Positions 1 through 7,748 of a stretch of DNA of 64,000 nucleotides are shown here, piece after piece. The stretch covers positions 310,001 through 374,000 of the forward strand of contig NZ_MKXO01000001.1 in NCBI RefSeq assembly GCF_001766415.1, read 5' to 3'. The DNA is from Exiguobacterium aurantiacum (GTDB lineage: Bacteria > Bacillota > Bacilli > Exiguobacteriales > Exiguobacteriaceae). Position 1 is the first letter of the stretch, and the number at the start of each line of letters is the position of its first letter. Under the pieces are notes generated by a model that ran no database searches, was not told where the DNA came from, and saw nothing but the letters and a program-made list of their open reading frames with translations. The translations under genes and the position numbers were made by a program.

Positions 1-475
1 GTTTCCGGTCCGCTTTATAGTGGGCCGGATTTTTTTTATGATAATCTTGATGATAGTCTTCGGCCGGGTAAAAGACGTCAGCCGCTAAGATTTTCGTGAC
101 GATCGGTTGTTTGAATCGTCCGCTCGCGGCGAGTTCGTCGCGGCTCTGTTCTGCTTTCACGCGTTGTTCTTCCGTATGATAGAAGATGGCGGGCGCATAT
201 TGTTGCCCGCGGTCTTGGAACTGGCCGCCGTCGTCGGTCGGATCGGTCTGAATCCAATACAGTTCGAGCAGGCGCTCATATGTGAATTGAGCCGGATCGA
301 ACGTGATCTCGACGACCTCGTAATGACCGCTCGTGCCTGTCTTGACGTCTTTATACGTCGGATTGTCGACGTGCCCGCCTGTATAACCGGATACGATGCC
401 TTCGATGCCTGGCTGTTCCTCGAACGGTGTCACCATGCACCAAAAACAGCCGCCTGCGAATGTAGCTTTTTCCAA
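1..475 (-). CDS. msrA: Peptide-methionine (S)-S-oxide reductase MsrA, C-terminus cut by window edge
   Basis: Reduces methionine-S-sulfoxide in free methionine or protein back to methionine, in the cytosol. Translating the minus strand from a TTG at 475 gives [15 protein letters not shown], with the GCFWC catalytic motif starting at residue 9. It continues through [32 protein letters not shown] and the [17 protein letters not shown] region, all hallmarks of MsrA. The reading frame leaves the window at base 1, so about 158 codons are present and the last residues are missing. The TTG is preceded by AAGGGGGA at good spacing, which decides the start. The gene sits directly behind a SAM riboswitch and its terminator, so expression should rise when S-adenosylmethionine is low. 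Confidence 0.93.
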   Translation of the reverse strand, partial: MEKATFAGGCFWCMVTPFEEQPGIEGIVSGYTGGHVDNPTYKDVKTGTSGHYEVVEITFDPAQFTYERLLELYWIQTDPTDDGGQFQDRGQQYAPAIFYHTEEQRVKAEQSRDELAASGRFKQPIVTKILAADVFYPAEDYHQDYHKKNPAHYKADRK

Positions 476-500
476 AAAAAATCCCCCTTGTGTTCATTCC

Positions 501-536
501 AAAAAAAGCGCCCATGTCATCGACATGAGCGTTTTG
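501..536 (-). terminator. Attenuator terminator of the msrA SAM riboswitch
   Basis: On the minus strand a hairpin (ACGCTCATGTC, short loop, GACATGGGCGC) is followed by seven T residues, immediately before the msrA ribosome binding site. It lies just 3' of the SAM aptamer and is the expected expression platform. Confidence 0.85.
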
Positions 537-537
537 T

Positions 538-640
538 CATATCGTCCAAGGCGATGCCTTGCTGGAAGTAGCACCTTGCCGAAGCAGGTTGCTGTGAAGT
601 CATAGAGCCAGGTCTCTCGTTCACTCAAGATATCGATATG
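538..640 (-). promoter_or_regulatory. SAM-I (S-box) riboswitch upstream of msrA
   Basis: The minus strand carries S-box core elements in order: TATCTTGAG, GAGACCTGGCTCTATGA (consensus GAGGGACTGGCCCTATGA), AGCAACC and GGTGCTACTTCC. The P1 helix closes perfectly: CATATCG at 640-634 pairs with CGATATG at 544-538. The P4 arm GCAAGGC/GCCTTGG is present. The core is more divergent than the two other S-boxes in this window, but every element is in place, and it is followed by a terminator. Confidence 0.85.
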
Positions 641-654
641 TAGTTGGTGACAGC

Positions 655-684
655 ATCATATCATCTGTCTCGTTTAAACGTCAA
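655..684 (-). promoter_or_regulatory. SigA-type promoter for the msrA leader
   Basis: The minus strand shows TTGACG (684-679), an 18-base spacer and TATGAT (660-655). Transcription would start just before the SAM aptamer. Confidence 0.6.
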
Positions 685-842
685 CGATTTGGTGTGCGCC
701 GAAGTTGAAATAGCGTGGCACCAACAATCAAGATAATGAGGGCAATGGACGCAGGGAATGCCCACGGCAAATCATCCCCGAACAATTGTAGAAAGAACAG
801 GGCGAACACGGAGAGTAAAACAAGGATGTAAGAGCGGGACAT
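681..842 (-). CDS. Small two-helix membrane protein, unknown function
   Basis: A 53-residue protein with two hydrophobic stretches (about residues 4-18 and 25-43) split by a short polar loop containing GDDLPW, and a basic tail RRTPNR. The start at 842 is chosen because GGAGG lies 5 bases upstream on the minus strand. A longer frame exists, but it runs into the region in front of the amidase gene. I do not recognise a family. It is divergent from the amidase gene and lies upstream of the msrA leader, whose -35 overlaps its stop codon. Confidence 0.55.
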   Translation of the reverse strand: MSRSYILVLLSVFALFFLQLFGDDLPWAFPASIALIILIVGATLFQLRRTPNR

Positions 843-962
843 GGCTACCTCCAATAACGTTTCTTCTAGTGTATCAAGTTGCACATCCAATGGCGATAAA
901 AAGAAGGGGATTCGATGCATTAAGCGAATACCGAATAACATTGCCTATAAGGAGGGAATTGG

Positions 963-2357
963 ATGCAAGACTTATTTGAACTAGACATCGAGACCGCACA
1001 GCGCGGCTATAAAGAAGGGACGTTCACGGCCCGGGACGTGACGGCCTACTATTTGACACGGATCGCTAGCTTGAACGATAAACTGAAAGCGGTCATCCAA
1101 GTGAACCCGGACGCGTTGTTTGAGGCGGAGGCGGCGGACCGTGCCTACCGTCGCGGAGACCGGCTGCCACTCCTCGGTATTCCCGTTTTACTCAAGGACA
1201 ACATCGAGACGGCGGGACTCATGAGGACGACTGCCGGCGCCGTGGCGCTCGAGCATCACTTTGCCGGTCGTGACGCTGAACTCGTCCGCCGCCTCCGTGA
1301 GCATGGGGCGGTCATTCTCGGCAAAGCCAACTTATCGGAATGGGCCAATTTTTTGACGGAGGACATGCCGAACGGATGGAGCGGGGTCGGTGGCCAGACG
1401 CTCAATCCGTATGGTGACAATCTCGACGTCGGCGGTTCGAGCTCTGGCTCGGCGGCTGCCGTTGCGGCGAACTTGACGATGCTCGCCGTCGGCAGCGAGA
1501 CGAGCGGGTCGATTATCCACCCGAGCGTCCATAACGGCATCGTCGGCATCAAACCGACGGTCGGGCTCATCAGCCGGAGTGGGATCATCCCGATTTCGCG
1601 GTCGCAAGATACGGCCGGTCCGATGGCGCGGACGCTCCGCGACGCGGTGCTCGCACTAGAAGCGATGTGCGGGGAAGACGACTCGGACCCGGCGACGACA
1701 CATCTGCCGGCCGGTCCACCGTACCGGACGTGTCTCGACGAACGTCAAGCCGTCGGCATGCGCGTCGGTTTCGTGAAGGCGGAATTGTCGGATGAAGAAC
1801 AGACGCTCTATCAAGAGGCGCTGGCGTTACTCAAAGCGAGCGGGGTCGAGCTCGTCGAAGTCGACCTGCCGTCAAACGACGGACTTGACCAAGGCGACGT
1901 CCTCTACCATGAGTTCAAGCTCGGGATCGAGGCGTATTTGGCGACGACAGCGCTCCCGTATGAAACGCTCAAGGACTTGATGGATTGGAACAAGCGTCAC
2001 CCGGAAACGATCCCGCACGGACAAGTTACGTTCGAGAAAGCGAATCAGTTATCAGGGCGTTTGACCGAGTCAAGCTACCTAGAGCGACGCTTAGCCGACG
2101 TCCGGCACGCGAAAACGGACGGCCTCGATCGTTTATTGATGGAACAAACGCTTCACGCCCTGGCGTTGCCACACGACTTGAATTACGATATGGCGGCGAA
2201 GGCAGGGCACCCGACGGTCACGATCCCATACAAGCTCAAACAGAGCGGGGCACCTTTCGGGCTGTCATTCACGGGTACGAGCTATGCGGAACGAGACCTC
2301 ATCCGCATCGCCTACGCGTTCGAACGCCACGTGACGCGTCCGATCCCGCCTATGTAA
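963..2357 (+). CDS. Amidase signature family hydrolase
   Basis: A 464-residue cytosolic amidase of the Ser-cisSer-Lys family (related to GatA). Visible catalytic elements are Lys78 in LGIPVLLKDN, the glycine/serine-rich GGSSSGSAAA at 157-166 holding the cis-Ser (about Ser159), and the nucleophile Ser183 in SETSGSII. The 24-residue spacing between the two serines matches the family. The C-terminal part, with HPTVTIPY and GLSFTG, is typical of stand-alone amidases rather than GatA. AAGGAGGG precedes the ATG. It is not next to gatC or gatB, so a role in tRNA amidation is unlikely. The substrate cannot be told from sequence. Confidence 0.88.
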   Translation: MQDLFELDIETAQRGYKEGTFTARDVTAYYLTRIASLNDKLKAVIQVNPDALFEAEAADRAYRRGDRLPLLGIPVLLKDNIETAGLMRTTAGAVALEHHFAGRDAELVRRLREHGAVILGKANLSEWANFLTEDMPNGWSGVGGQTLNPYGDNLDVGGSSSGSAAAVAANLTMLAVGSETSGSIIHPSVHNGIVGIKPTVGLISRSGIIPISRSQDTAGPMARTLRDAVLALEAMCGEDDSDPATTHLPAGPPYRTCLDERQAVGMRVGFVKAELSDEEQTLYQEALALLKASGVELVEVDLPSNDGLDQGDVLYHEFKLGIEAYLATTALPYETLKDLMDWNKRHPETIPHGQVTFEKANQLSGRLTESSYLERRLADVRHAKTDGLDRLLMEQTLHALALPHDLNYDMAAKAGHPTVTIPYKLKQSGAPFGLSFTGTSYAERDLIRIAYAFERHVTRPIPPM

Positions 2358-2362
2358 GAACG

Positions 2363-2391
2363 TTGCACCTGTCGCTCACGTCCGCTACAAT
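2363..2391 (+). promoter_or_regulatory. SigA-type promoter upstream of rlmN
   Basis: TTGCAC (2363-2368), a 17-base spacer and TACAAT (2386-2391), about 35 bases before the rlmN start. Confidence 0.6.
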
Positions 2392-2426
2392 GGTACGTAT
2401 GCGGATTGAAGAAAGGACAGATTACA

Positions 2427-3488
2427 ATGAAATCATCTATATATGGGCTGACATTTGATCAGCTGTCGGACGCTTGCGTATCTTGGGGATACAGTGCCTA
2501 CCACGCCAGACAAATATGGGACTCGCTTTACATCGACCGTGTCAGACGGCTCGACGAGATCGCGGTTCGTCCCGAAGTGCGCGAACAGCTCGAGGCGAAC
2601 TATGCGCTGACGACACAAGAACTGTTCGTCAAACAAGAAGCGGGTGACGGCACGGTCAAATTCTTACTTAAACTGCACGATGGGCACTATATCGAAACGG
2701 TGCTCATGCGCCATAAGTATGGGCGTTCCGTCTGTGTGACGACACAAGTCGGGTGCAACATCGGCTGTAGTTTCTGTGCGAGCGGCCTCTTGAAAAAAAC
2801 ACGCGACTTGACGGCGGGCGAGGTCGTCGAACAGATCATGACCGTCCAACATTATTTAGACGAGGTCGGTGAAGGTGACCGCGTCAGCCACATCGTCGTC
2901 ATGGGAATCGGGGAGCCGTTCGATAACTTTGATAACTTGGTCGACTTCCTCCGTGTCGTCAAAGACGAGCGCGGTCTCGCGATCGCGCCTCGTAAAATCA
3001 ACGTCTCGACGAGTGGACTCGCCGACAAGATCTACAAGTTCGCGGACCTTGACCTGCGCATCAACTTGGCCCTCTCGCTGCACGCGCCGAACGATGCGCT
3101 GCGGACGAGAATCATGAAGATCAACCGGGCGTTCCCGCTCGATAAACTGATGCCGGCGATCCGCTACTACGTCGAGAAGACGAATAAACGGATCACGTTC
3201 GAGTACATCTTGCTCTCGAAAGTGAACGATTTGCCGGAACATGCCGAAGAACTCGCGGCGTTGATCGATGACATCAAAGACAAGTCTTACGTCAACTTGA
3301 TCCCATACAACCCGGTCAACGAGCACATCCAGTACGAGCGGAGTACGACCGAGGACATCATGGCGTTTTACGACGTCTTGAAAAAACGGGGCATCAATAC
3401 GGGCGTGCGTCTCGAGCACGGGACCGATATCGATGCGGCGTGCGGCCAATTACGCAGTAAACAAATGAACGTCGAAGGTGCCAAATAA
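2427..3488 (+). CDS. rlmN: 23S rRNA (adenine-2503-C2) methyltransferase RlmN
   Basis: A radical SAM enzyme that methylates C2 of A2503 in 23S rRNA, and in some species A37 of tRNAs. The CX3CX2C cluster motif is C110, C114 and C117 (VGCNIGCSFC). The two catalytic cysteines of the family map to C103 (SVCVTTQ) and C339 (DAACGQL). The blocks GIGEPFDN, INLALSLHAPND and LIPYNPV are RlmN-like. Cfr resistance proteins share the fold, but the ETVLMRH block and the whole C-terminus resemble Bacillus RlmN. I use the ATG at 2427 behind AGAAAGGA, rather than the upstream TTG at 2406. Length 353. Confidence 0.92.
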   Translation: MKSSIYGLTFDQLSDACVSWGYSAYHARQIWDSLYIDRVRRLDEIAVRPEVREQLEANYALTTQELFVKQEAGDGTVKFLLKLHDGHYIETVLMRHKYGRSVCVTTQVGCNIGCSFCASGLLKKTRDLTAGEVVEQIMTVQHYLDEVGEGDRVSHIVVMGIGEPFDNFDNLVDFLRVVKDERGLAIAPRKINVSTSGLADKIYKFADLDLRINLALSLHAPNDALRTRIMKINRAFPLDKLMPAIRYYVEKTNKRITFEYILLSKVNDLPEHAEELAALIDDIKDKSYVNLIPYNPVNEHIQYERSTTEDIMAFYDVLKKRGINTGVRLEHGTDIDAACGQLRSKQMNVEGAK

Positions 3489-3493
3489 ACGAG

Positions 3494-3526
3494 CGCTCCG
3501 AATCGAAACCGATTCGGAGCGTTTTT
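3494..3526 (+). terminator. Rho-independent terminator after rlmN
   Basis: A perfect 12-bp stem, CGCTCCGAATCG / CGATTCGGAGCG, with loop AAAC, followed by five T residues. Confidence 0.9.
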
Positions 3527-3651
3527 ATCGTGCCCGGGCGTATAATGCGTCAGACGAGAAATATCTTTAAACATTTTTGTGAATAATGAATAGTCCTTAC
3601 CCCCTCAGGGAATAGTCTTTTGATATCAAAGCAGAGAGTGGAGGCAATTCA

Positions 3652-4533
3652 ATGGAGACAGTAAACGCTACGTTATGGATTCGAGTCAGAAACACGCTCG
3701 GGGAAGGGCCTTGCTGGGACGCTGAACTGAAGCGGTTCTACTGGGTCGATATCGAAGGGCACGCGCTCTGGTGGTACGATGAGAAAGAAGATGAATTATC
3801 TTCGTTTGATATGGGACAGCAGGTCGGGTTTGTCGTCCCTAAAGTGACCGACGGCGTGATCGTCGGATTGAAGGATGGTATCTATGAGTGGGATGAAACG
3901 TCGAAACAACTCGATAAACTCGTCGAACTTGATGACCCGGAAGGTGTCCTTCGCTTCAACGATGGGAAAGCCGACCCGTACGGTCGTGTCTTCGCCGGGA
4001 CGCTCCACTTAAAAGACGAGTCTGAGCAGGCGACGTTGTTCCGCTTGAACCGCGACGGCACGACCGAGGTTATGTTGAGCGGATTGACGTTATCGAACGG
4101 GTTGACGTGGTCACCTGACCATACGTCGTTTTACCATATCGATACGCCGACCGAGACGGTTCGCAAGTTCCCGTTCGATTTGAAAACGGGCACGCTCGGG
4201 GAAGGTGAGGTCGTCATTGATTTCAAGAATGAGGACGGGTTCCCGGACGGCATGACGTCGGATGAAGACGGCTTTTTATGGATTGCCCACTTTGCAGGCG
4301 GGCGCGTCACGCGGTGGAATCCGGAGACGGGTGAAAAAGTGCTTGAAGTCATCGTCCCGGCGCCGAACGTCACGTCGTGTAGTTTTATCGGGGATGACTT
4401 AAAACAATTGGCGATCACGACGGCACGGGAAGGCATGGACGACGAGGCGCTCGCCGCTCATCCGGATGCGGGTTCGGTCTTCAAGATCGATACGGACGTG
4501 AAAGGGATGCCACTTTATCGGTTTGGACGTTAA
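3652..4533 (+). CDS. SMP-30/gluconolactonase/regucalcin family hydrolase
   Basis: A 293-residue six-bladed beta-propeller lactonase-type protein. The metal-ligand motifs of the family are in order: GEGPCWD (Glu18), FNDGKADPYGR, LSNGLTWSPD and FPDGMTSDEDG. Family members hydrolyse sugar lactones or organophosphates using a divalent metal. The physiological substrate here is unknown. GGAGG lies 7 bases before the ATG. It is followed after 12 bases by a small gene with its own strong ribosome binding site, so the two are probably co-transcribed. No sugar catabolic operon is adjacent. Confidence 0.88.
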   Translation: METVNATLWIRVRNTLGEGPCWDAELKRFYWVDIEGHALWWYDEKEDELSSFDMGQQVGFVVPKVTDGVIVGLKDGIYEWDETSKQLDKLVELDDPEGVLRFNDGKADPYGRVFAGTLHLKDESEQATLFRLNRDGTTEVMLSGLTLSNGLTWSPDHTSFYHIDTPTETVRKFPFDLKTGTLGEGEVVIDFKNEDGFPDGMTSDEDGFLWIAHFAGGRVTRWNPETGEKVLEVIVPAPNVTSCSFIGDDLKQLAITTAREGMDDEALAAHPDAGSVFKIDTDVKGMPLYRFGR

Positions 4534-4545
4534 GGAGGGACGGCT

Positions 4546-4812
4546 ATGGTGAAGCGATTGCTTGTGCGAGCGGGAATCGGATTGGCACTAGCGGCGGTGG
4601 CTCGGGTCGGGATTCAAAAGATATTGGACGACCGGGCCCGGAAAGAAGACCATACGTATCTTGAACCAAAGTGGGACGAGACGCCGAGTGTGGATGCCGA
4701 TAAGGATGATGACGAGGTCGGATTGACGCAACTCGATTCGATTTACCGGGCCGAGTGGCAGGCGAATACGTATCCTCGCTCCGAGGCGGAACGGAAAGCG
4801 TTAGAAGAATAA
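4546..4812 (+). CDS. Small protein with N-terminal hydrophobic segment, unknown
   Basis: An 88-residue protein. A basic start (MVKRLLVR) leads into a glycine/alanine-rich hydrophobic stretch at about residues 8-22, then a charged acidic C-terminal domain ending EAERKALEE. It is likely membrane-associated with a cytosolic tail. AAGGAGGG precedes the ATG, and it follows the SMP-30 gene by 12 bases. No recognised family. Confidence 0.6.
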   Translation: MVKRLLVRAGIGLALAAVARVGIQKILDDRARKEDHTYLEPKWDETPSVDADKDDDEVGLTQLDSIYRAEWQANTYPRSEAERKALEE

Positions 4813-4871
4813 CTGGTACGAAGAACATATCCAGAGCTTTTTCTTCGGCCGTCGAGGCCTCAGAAAAAGAC

Positions 4872-4897
4872 AAACGGCCGCCAGATGGCGACCGTTT
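4872..4897 (-). terminator. Hairpin with minus-strand T-tract downstream of the small gene
   Basis: Stem AAACGGcCGCC / GGCGaCCGTTT with one mismatch and loop AGAT. T-rich sequence follows only on the minus strand (GTCTTTTTC), so it would terminate minus-strand transcription coming out of the neighbouring repeat. No minus-strand gene is evident there. Confidence 0.45.
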
Positions 4898-4900
4898 GCG

Positions 4901-5026
4901 TTGCTCGTTCGATGGCGCCCCGACTCCTGCAGGAGAGCAATCCAACGGAGACCCAGCAGCGACGTGAGTCGCGATGCGGCTCCGGGATTGCCTGCGGAAA
5001 GCGTGGGCGCTGGAAGGACGAGCGAT
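4901..5026. repeat. Structured intergenic repeat of the Bacillaceae CTCCTGC / GGAAAGCG type
   Basis: About 125 bases of nested inverted repeats. The outer arms TTGCTCGT (4901) and ACGAGCGA (5018-5025) pair. Inside these come GGCGCC with GGGCGC, CAATCC with GGATTG, and a core CGGAG...GCGACgtgaGTCGC...CTCCG. The pieces ACTCCTGCAGGAGAGC and TGCGGAAAGCGTGGGCGC resemble a family of intergenic elements scattered in Bacillaceae genomes, from memory. No ORF with a ribosome binding site runs through it. Function unknown; it could be a mobile palindromic element or a structured RNA. Confidence 0.55.
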
Positions 5027-5052
5027 AACAATCATGTTAGTCAACAAGAAAA

Positions 5053-5078
5053 CACGCTCCTTTTGAGCGTGTTTTTTT
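5053..5078 (+). terminator. Rho-independent terminator between the repeat and yciC
   Basis: CACGCTC / GAGCGTG stem with a short loop, followed by seven T residues. It ends any transcript coming through the structured repeat and insulates yciC. Confidence 0.85.
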
Positions 5079-5079
5079 G

Positions 5080-5108
5080 TTGACAACGGACGTGATCCCG
5101 TTCATTAT
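5080..5108 (+). promoter_or_regulatory. SigA-type promoter of yciC
   Basis: TTGACA (5080-5085), a 17-base spacer and CATTAT (5103-5108), directly followed by the Zur box. Confidence 0.6.
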
Positions 5109-5110
5109 CT

Positions 5111-5131
5111 AAAAAGTAATGATTACGATTT
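5111..5131 (+). promoter_or_regulatory. Zur box
   Basis: GTAATGATTAC flanked by A/T, ending in CGATTT. It matches the Bacillus Zur operator (AAATCGTAATnATTACGATTT) at all but two of its defined positions. It sits just after the -10, where a bound repressor would block transcription under zinc sufficiency. Confidence 0.8.
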
Positions 5132-5147
5132 AAAGGTGGTATACATC

Positions 5148-6341
5148 ATGAAACGAATTCCGATCACAGTCTTGTCCGGATATTTAGGAAGTGGCAAGAC
5201 GACGTTGCTCAATCATATGTTGAACAATCGGGATGGTAAAAAATATGCCGTCATCGTCAACGATATGAGCGAGCTGAACATCGATGAGCGATTGATTGAC
5301 GGGGCAGGTTTTTCACGGACGGACGAGAAGTTGGTGGAGCTGTCTAACGGTTGCATCTGCTGCACGTTGCGAGAAGATTTACTCGAGGCGGTCAGCGAGA
5401 TTGCGAACGACCGACAGCTCGACGGCATCATCATCGAGTCGTCAGGCATCTCGGAACCGATCCCGGTCGCGCAGACGTTTACATATGCGGATGACGCCTT
5501 GGGTATCGACTTGACGAGCCGTGTGTATGTTGACGCGATGGTGACGGTCGTCGACGCATATCGATTTTTAAAAGACTTCAACTCGGGCGAATCGCTGCAT
5601 GAACGGAAACAGGCTGTCGACACGGGTGATGTCAGGGAAGTCGTCGACTTGCTCGTCGATCAAGTCGAGTTTGCCGACATCATCGTCCTCAACAAGGCGG
5701 ACCGGGTCACGGAACCGGAACTGCACGAAATCGAAAGTCTGTTACGCGCGTTAAACCCGGCGGCGCGACTTTTGACAAGCACATACGGGAACGTGTTGTT
5801 GTCCGACCTGTTAGACGTGAACTTGTTCGACTTCGACCAGGCGATGCATGCCGCCGGATGGATCCAAGAGCTCGAGACAGACGACCATACCCCTGAAACC
5901 GAAGAGTACGGCATCAGTTCGTTCGTCTATCGCCGCCGCCGTCCGTTCCACCCGGAGCGTTTACATGCGTGGATCGAACAGTTCCCGGAAGAAGTCGTCC
6001 GGGCGAAAGGTTTTTTATGGATCGCCTCACGGAACGACATCGCGTGCTTGTTCTCCCAAGCGGGGTACGCGTCGACGCTCGAACATGCCGGGCGTTGGCT
6101 CGCGACGCTTCCTGACGCGGAACGAAAGCAGATGTTCGCCGCCGAACCAGAGCTTGAGGCCGATTACATCGAGCCGTACGGCGACCGCCAGACGGAGCTC
6201 GTCTTGATCGGTCACCGAATGGACCGAGTGCGCGTCGAGCTTGAACTTGACGCCTGTCTACTGTCAGACGAAGAGATGGCGTCAGACTGGACAACGTTAC
6301 GGGATACGCTTCCAGGAAACGGAATCGCGACGTTTTCATGA
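5148..6341 (+). CDS. yciC: CobW/COG0523 family GTPase, zinc-responsive metallochaperone YciC-like
   Basis: A 397-residue GTPase of the G3E/COG0523 family, thought to deliver zinc to client proteins during zinc limitation. Walker A is GYLGSGKTT at 11-19. The family CxCC metal-binding motif is C69-I-C71-C72 (NGCICCTL). ESSGISEP and LNKAD complete the GTPase core, followed by the CobW C-terminal domain. The start is the ATG at 5148, behind AAAGGTGG. The Zur box in the promoter, rather than a cobalamin context, supports the zinc role. The gene stands alone and is followed by the thiamine promoter. Confidence 0.88.
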   Translation: MKRIPITVLSGYLGSGKTTLLNHMLNNRDGKKYAVIVNDMSELNIDERLIDGAGFSRTDEKLVELSNGCICCTLREDLLEAVSEIANDRQLDGIIIESSGISEPIPVAQTFTYADDALGIDLTSRVYVDAMVTVVDAYRFLKDFNSGESLHERKQAVDTGDVREVVDLLVDQVEFADIIVLNKADRVTEPELHEIESLLRALNPAARLLTSTYGNVLLSDLLDVNLFDFDQAMHAAGWIQELETDDHTPETEEYGISSFVYRRRRPFHPERLHAWIEQFPEEVVRAKGFLWIASRNDIACLFSQAGYASTLEHAGRWLATLPDAERKQMFAAEPELEADYIEPYGDRQTELVLIGHRMDRVRVELELDACLLSDEEMASDWTTLRDTLPGNGIATFS

Positions 6342-6349
6342 TTTAACCG

Positions 6350-6378
6350 TTTACAATTCAGAATCGAACGGCTATACT
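6350..6378 (+). promoter_or_regulatory. SigA-type promoter of the thiamine riboswitch operon
   Basis: TTTACA (6350-6355), a 17-base spacer and TATACT (6373-6378), about 30 bases before the TPP aptamer. Confidence 0.65.
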
Positions 6379-6408
6379 TTTGCTTGCATGAACAACCGCA
6401 TACATTGG

Positions 6409-6498
6409 ACTACACTAGGGGTGCTTCGGCTGAGATGTGAGCATGGCTCCAATCCCTTATAACTCGATCCAGGTAATACTGGCGTGAGGAAGTGTGGC
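6409..6498 (+). promoter_or_regulatory. TPP riboswitch (THI-box)
   Basis: Contains ACACTAGGGGTGC, GGCTGAGATG, ATCCAGGTAATACTGGCGTG and GAGGAAGTGT in canonical order and spacing. P1 forms from ACACT and AGTGT. It precedes a terminator and the ykoFEDC genes, so thiamine pyrophosphate should switch the operon off by transcription termination. Confidence 0.95.
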
Positions 6499-6531
6499 AC
6501 TTTTTCTGATGGATTGATGATTGGATAAGTG

Positions 6532-6559
6532 GCCGCATTCTCATGGATGCGGCTTTTTT
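6532..6559 (+). terminator. Attenuator terminator of the TPP riboswitch
   Basis: GCCGCAT / ATGCGGC stem followed by six T residues, located between the aptamer and the ykoF ribosome binding site. Confidence 0.85.
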
Positions 6560-6586
6560 GTGTAACCAAATAAGGGGGGAATCATC

Positions 6587-7180
6587 ATGAATCAACAATG
6601 TGGAACGAGCCCGATCGTCGGGTTCCGCTTTACGCTAAGCCCGATGACGTCAGAGTTCATATCGGTCATCAAAGGAGCACTCAAAGAGACTGATTTAAGC
6701 AACGTCTGGAGGCACACGGACGATGTGTCGACCGTGATTCGCGGTCGGGCCGAGCACGTGTTTGACGTCGCGAAAGCAGTCTTGTCACACGCCACGAGAA
6801 CAGGGGCGCATGTGTCGATGAGCGGGACGTTCTCGGCCGGATGTCCGGGCGACACGGCCGGGGACAATCTGCTCGACGTGTCGAGTGAGCCGGTGAACGG
6901 GCGAGCGGCTGCCCAATACGTTTCATCACAGTTCGCACTCTACCCGCTCGGTGATGACGATTACATGGACATTATCTATGAAGAGGTCGATTTCGCGAAA
7001 GCACGGGGCGTCTTTAATGACACGATGCACTATGCCTCAGGGATCCACGGAGATATCGAGCCGGTGTTCGCGTTTTATGAGGCGACGTTCAACCGCGTCC
7101 GCGAGAAGACGAGCCACGTCGTCATGACGGTCACGTTCAGTGTGAACAGTCCGTCGCACGAGGGACGCGTTGATGCTTAA
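6587..7180 (+). CDS. ykoF: YkoF, thiamine/HMP-binding component of the Yko transporter
   Basis: A 197-residue protein made of two similar halves, each with a thiamine-precursor-binding fold (GTSPIVGFRFTLSPMTSEFI and QFALYPLGDDDYMDIIYEEV open the halves). In Bacillus, YkoF binds the hydroxymethyl-pyrimidine moiety of thiamine and supplies the YkoEDC importer. GGGGGG precedes the ATG at 6587. It is the first gene behind the TPP riboswitch, and its stop codon overlaps the start of ykoE. The assignment rests on sequence resemblance plus operon position. Confidence 0.9.
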   Translation: MNQQCGTSPIVGFRFTLSPMTSEFISVIKGALKETDLSNVWRHTDDVSTVIRGRAEHVFDVAKAVLSHATRTGAHVSMSGTFSAGCPGDTAGDNLLDVSSEPVNGRAAAQYVSSQFALYPLGDDDYMDIIYEEVDFAKARGVFNDTMHYASGIHGDIEPVFAFYEATFNRVREKTSHVVMTVTFSVNSPSHEGRVDA

Positions 7181-7748
7181 CTCATGGAAGTTGAAAGAAA
7201 TCGTTTTGTTGTCGATTTTATCGGTCGTCTTTGCCGTCGTCTATTTGGCGTTCGTCCATGTGGGGAACTTGTGGGCCGGCTTGATCGGGCCGATCGCCTA
7301 TGAATGGATTTTTGGGATTTGGTTCATCGTCTCGATTATTACCGCCTACATCATTCGAAAGCCAGGCGCCGCCTTTTTGTCGGAAGTGCTCGCAGCGTCG
7401 ATCGAGATGATGATCGGCAATGCGATCGGTCCGCGCATCATCCTCGTCGGCATCATTCAAGGACTCGGCGCCGAAGCGGCGTTCGCACTAACCGGGTATA
7501 AGCGGTATGACTTGTGGGTGCTCATGCTCGCCGGATTCGGTGCGGCAGTGACGAGTTTCGCATATACGTACGTCATGGGAGGTCTCAGTGCGCTCAGTCC
7601 GACATACGTGGCTTTGATGTTCGCACTACGGGCGACGAGCGGGATGCTCATCGCAGGGATCGGCGGGAAGATTTTGAGCGACTTGTTGCTTCGAACGGGT
7701 GCGCTAGAAGGATATGCCGTCACCCGGCAGAGGAAGGCACATGGTTGA
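7173..7748 (+). CDS. ykoE: YkoE, ECF transporter S component for thiamine precursor
   Basis: A 191-residue integral membrane protein with about five to six hydrophobic segments (for example IVLLSILSVVFAVVYLAFVH and the AGLIGPIAYEWIFGIWFIVS region). These are typical of ECF S components. ATG 7173 is preferred over the TTG at 7170; GAGGG lies upstream inside the end of ykoF. It overlaps ykoD by 8 bases, indicating translational coupling. Confidence 0.9.
   Translation: MLNSWKLKEIVLLSILSVVFAVVYLAFVHVGNLWAGLIGPIAYEWIFGIWFIVSIITAYIIRKPGAAFLSEVLAASIEMMIGNAIGPRIILVGIIQGLGAEAAFALTGYKRYDLWVLMLAGFGAAVTSFAYTYVMGGLSALSPTYVALMFALRATSGMLIAGIGGKILSDLLLRTGALEGYAVTRQRKAHG

Noticed and set aside
2856-3449. A 197-codon minus-strand frame opposite rlmN
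   Set aside because: Antisense shadow; the plus strand encodes a full radical SAM enzyme with all catalytic motifs.
2427-3488. Possibility that rlmN is a Cfr-type antibiotic resistance methyltransferase
   Set aside because: The C-terminal half and the region before the cluster resemble housekeeping RlmN, and the context is not mobile.
3589-3617. Direct repeat AATAGTC separated by two helical turns upstream of the SMP-30 gene
   Set aside because: Only 7 bases long and A/T-rich; expected by chance and without a matching promoter or regulator.
4544-5086. A 180-codon open frame on the minus strand opposite the small gene and the structured repeat
   Set aside because: No ribosome binding site, low-complexity Arg/Ser/Pro composition, and it runs through the repeat and two hairpins; a by-product of GC-rich palindromes.
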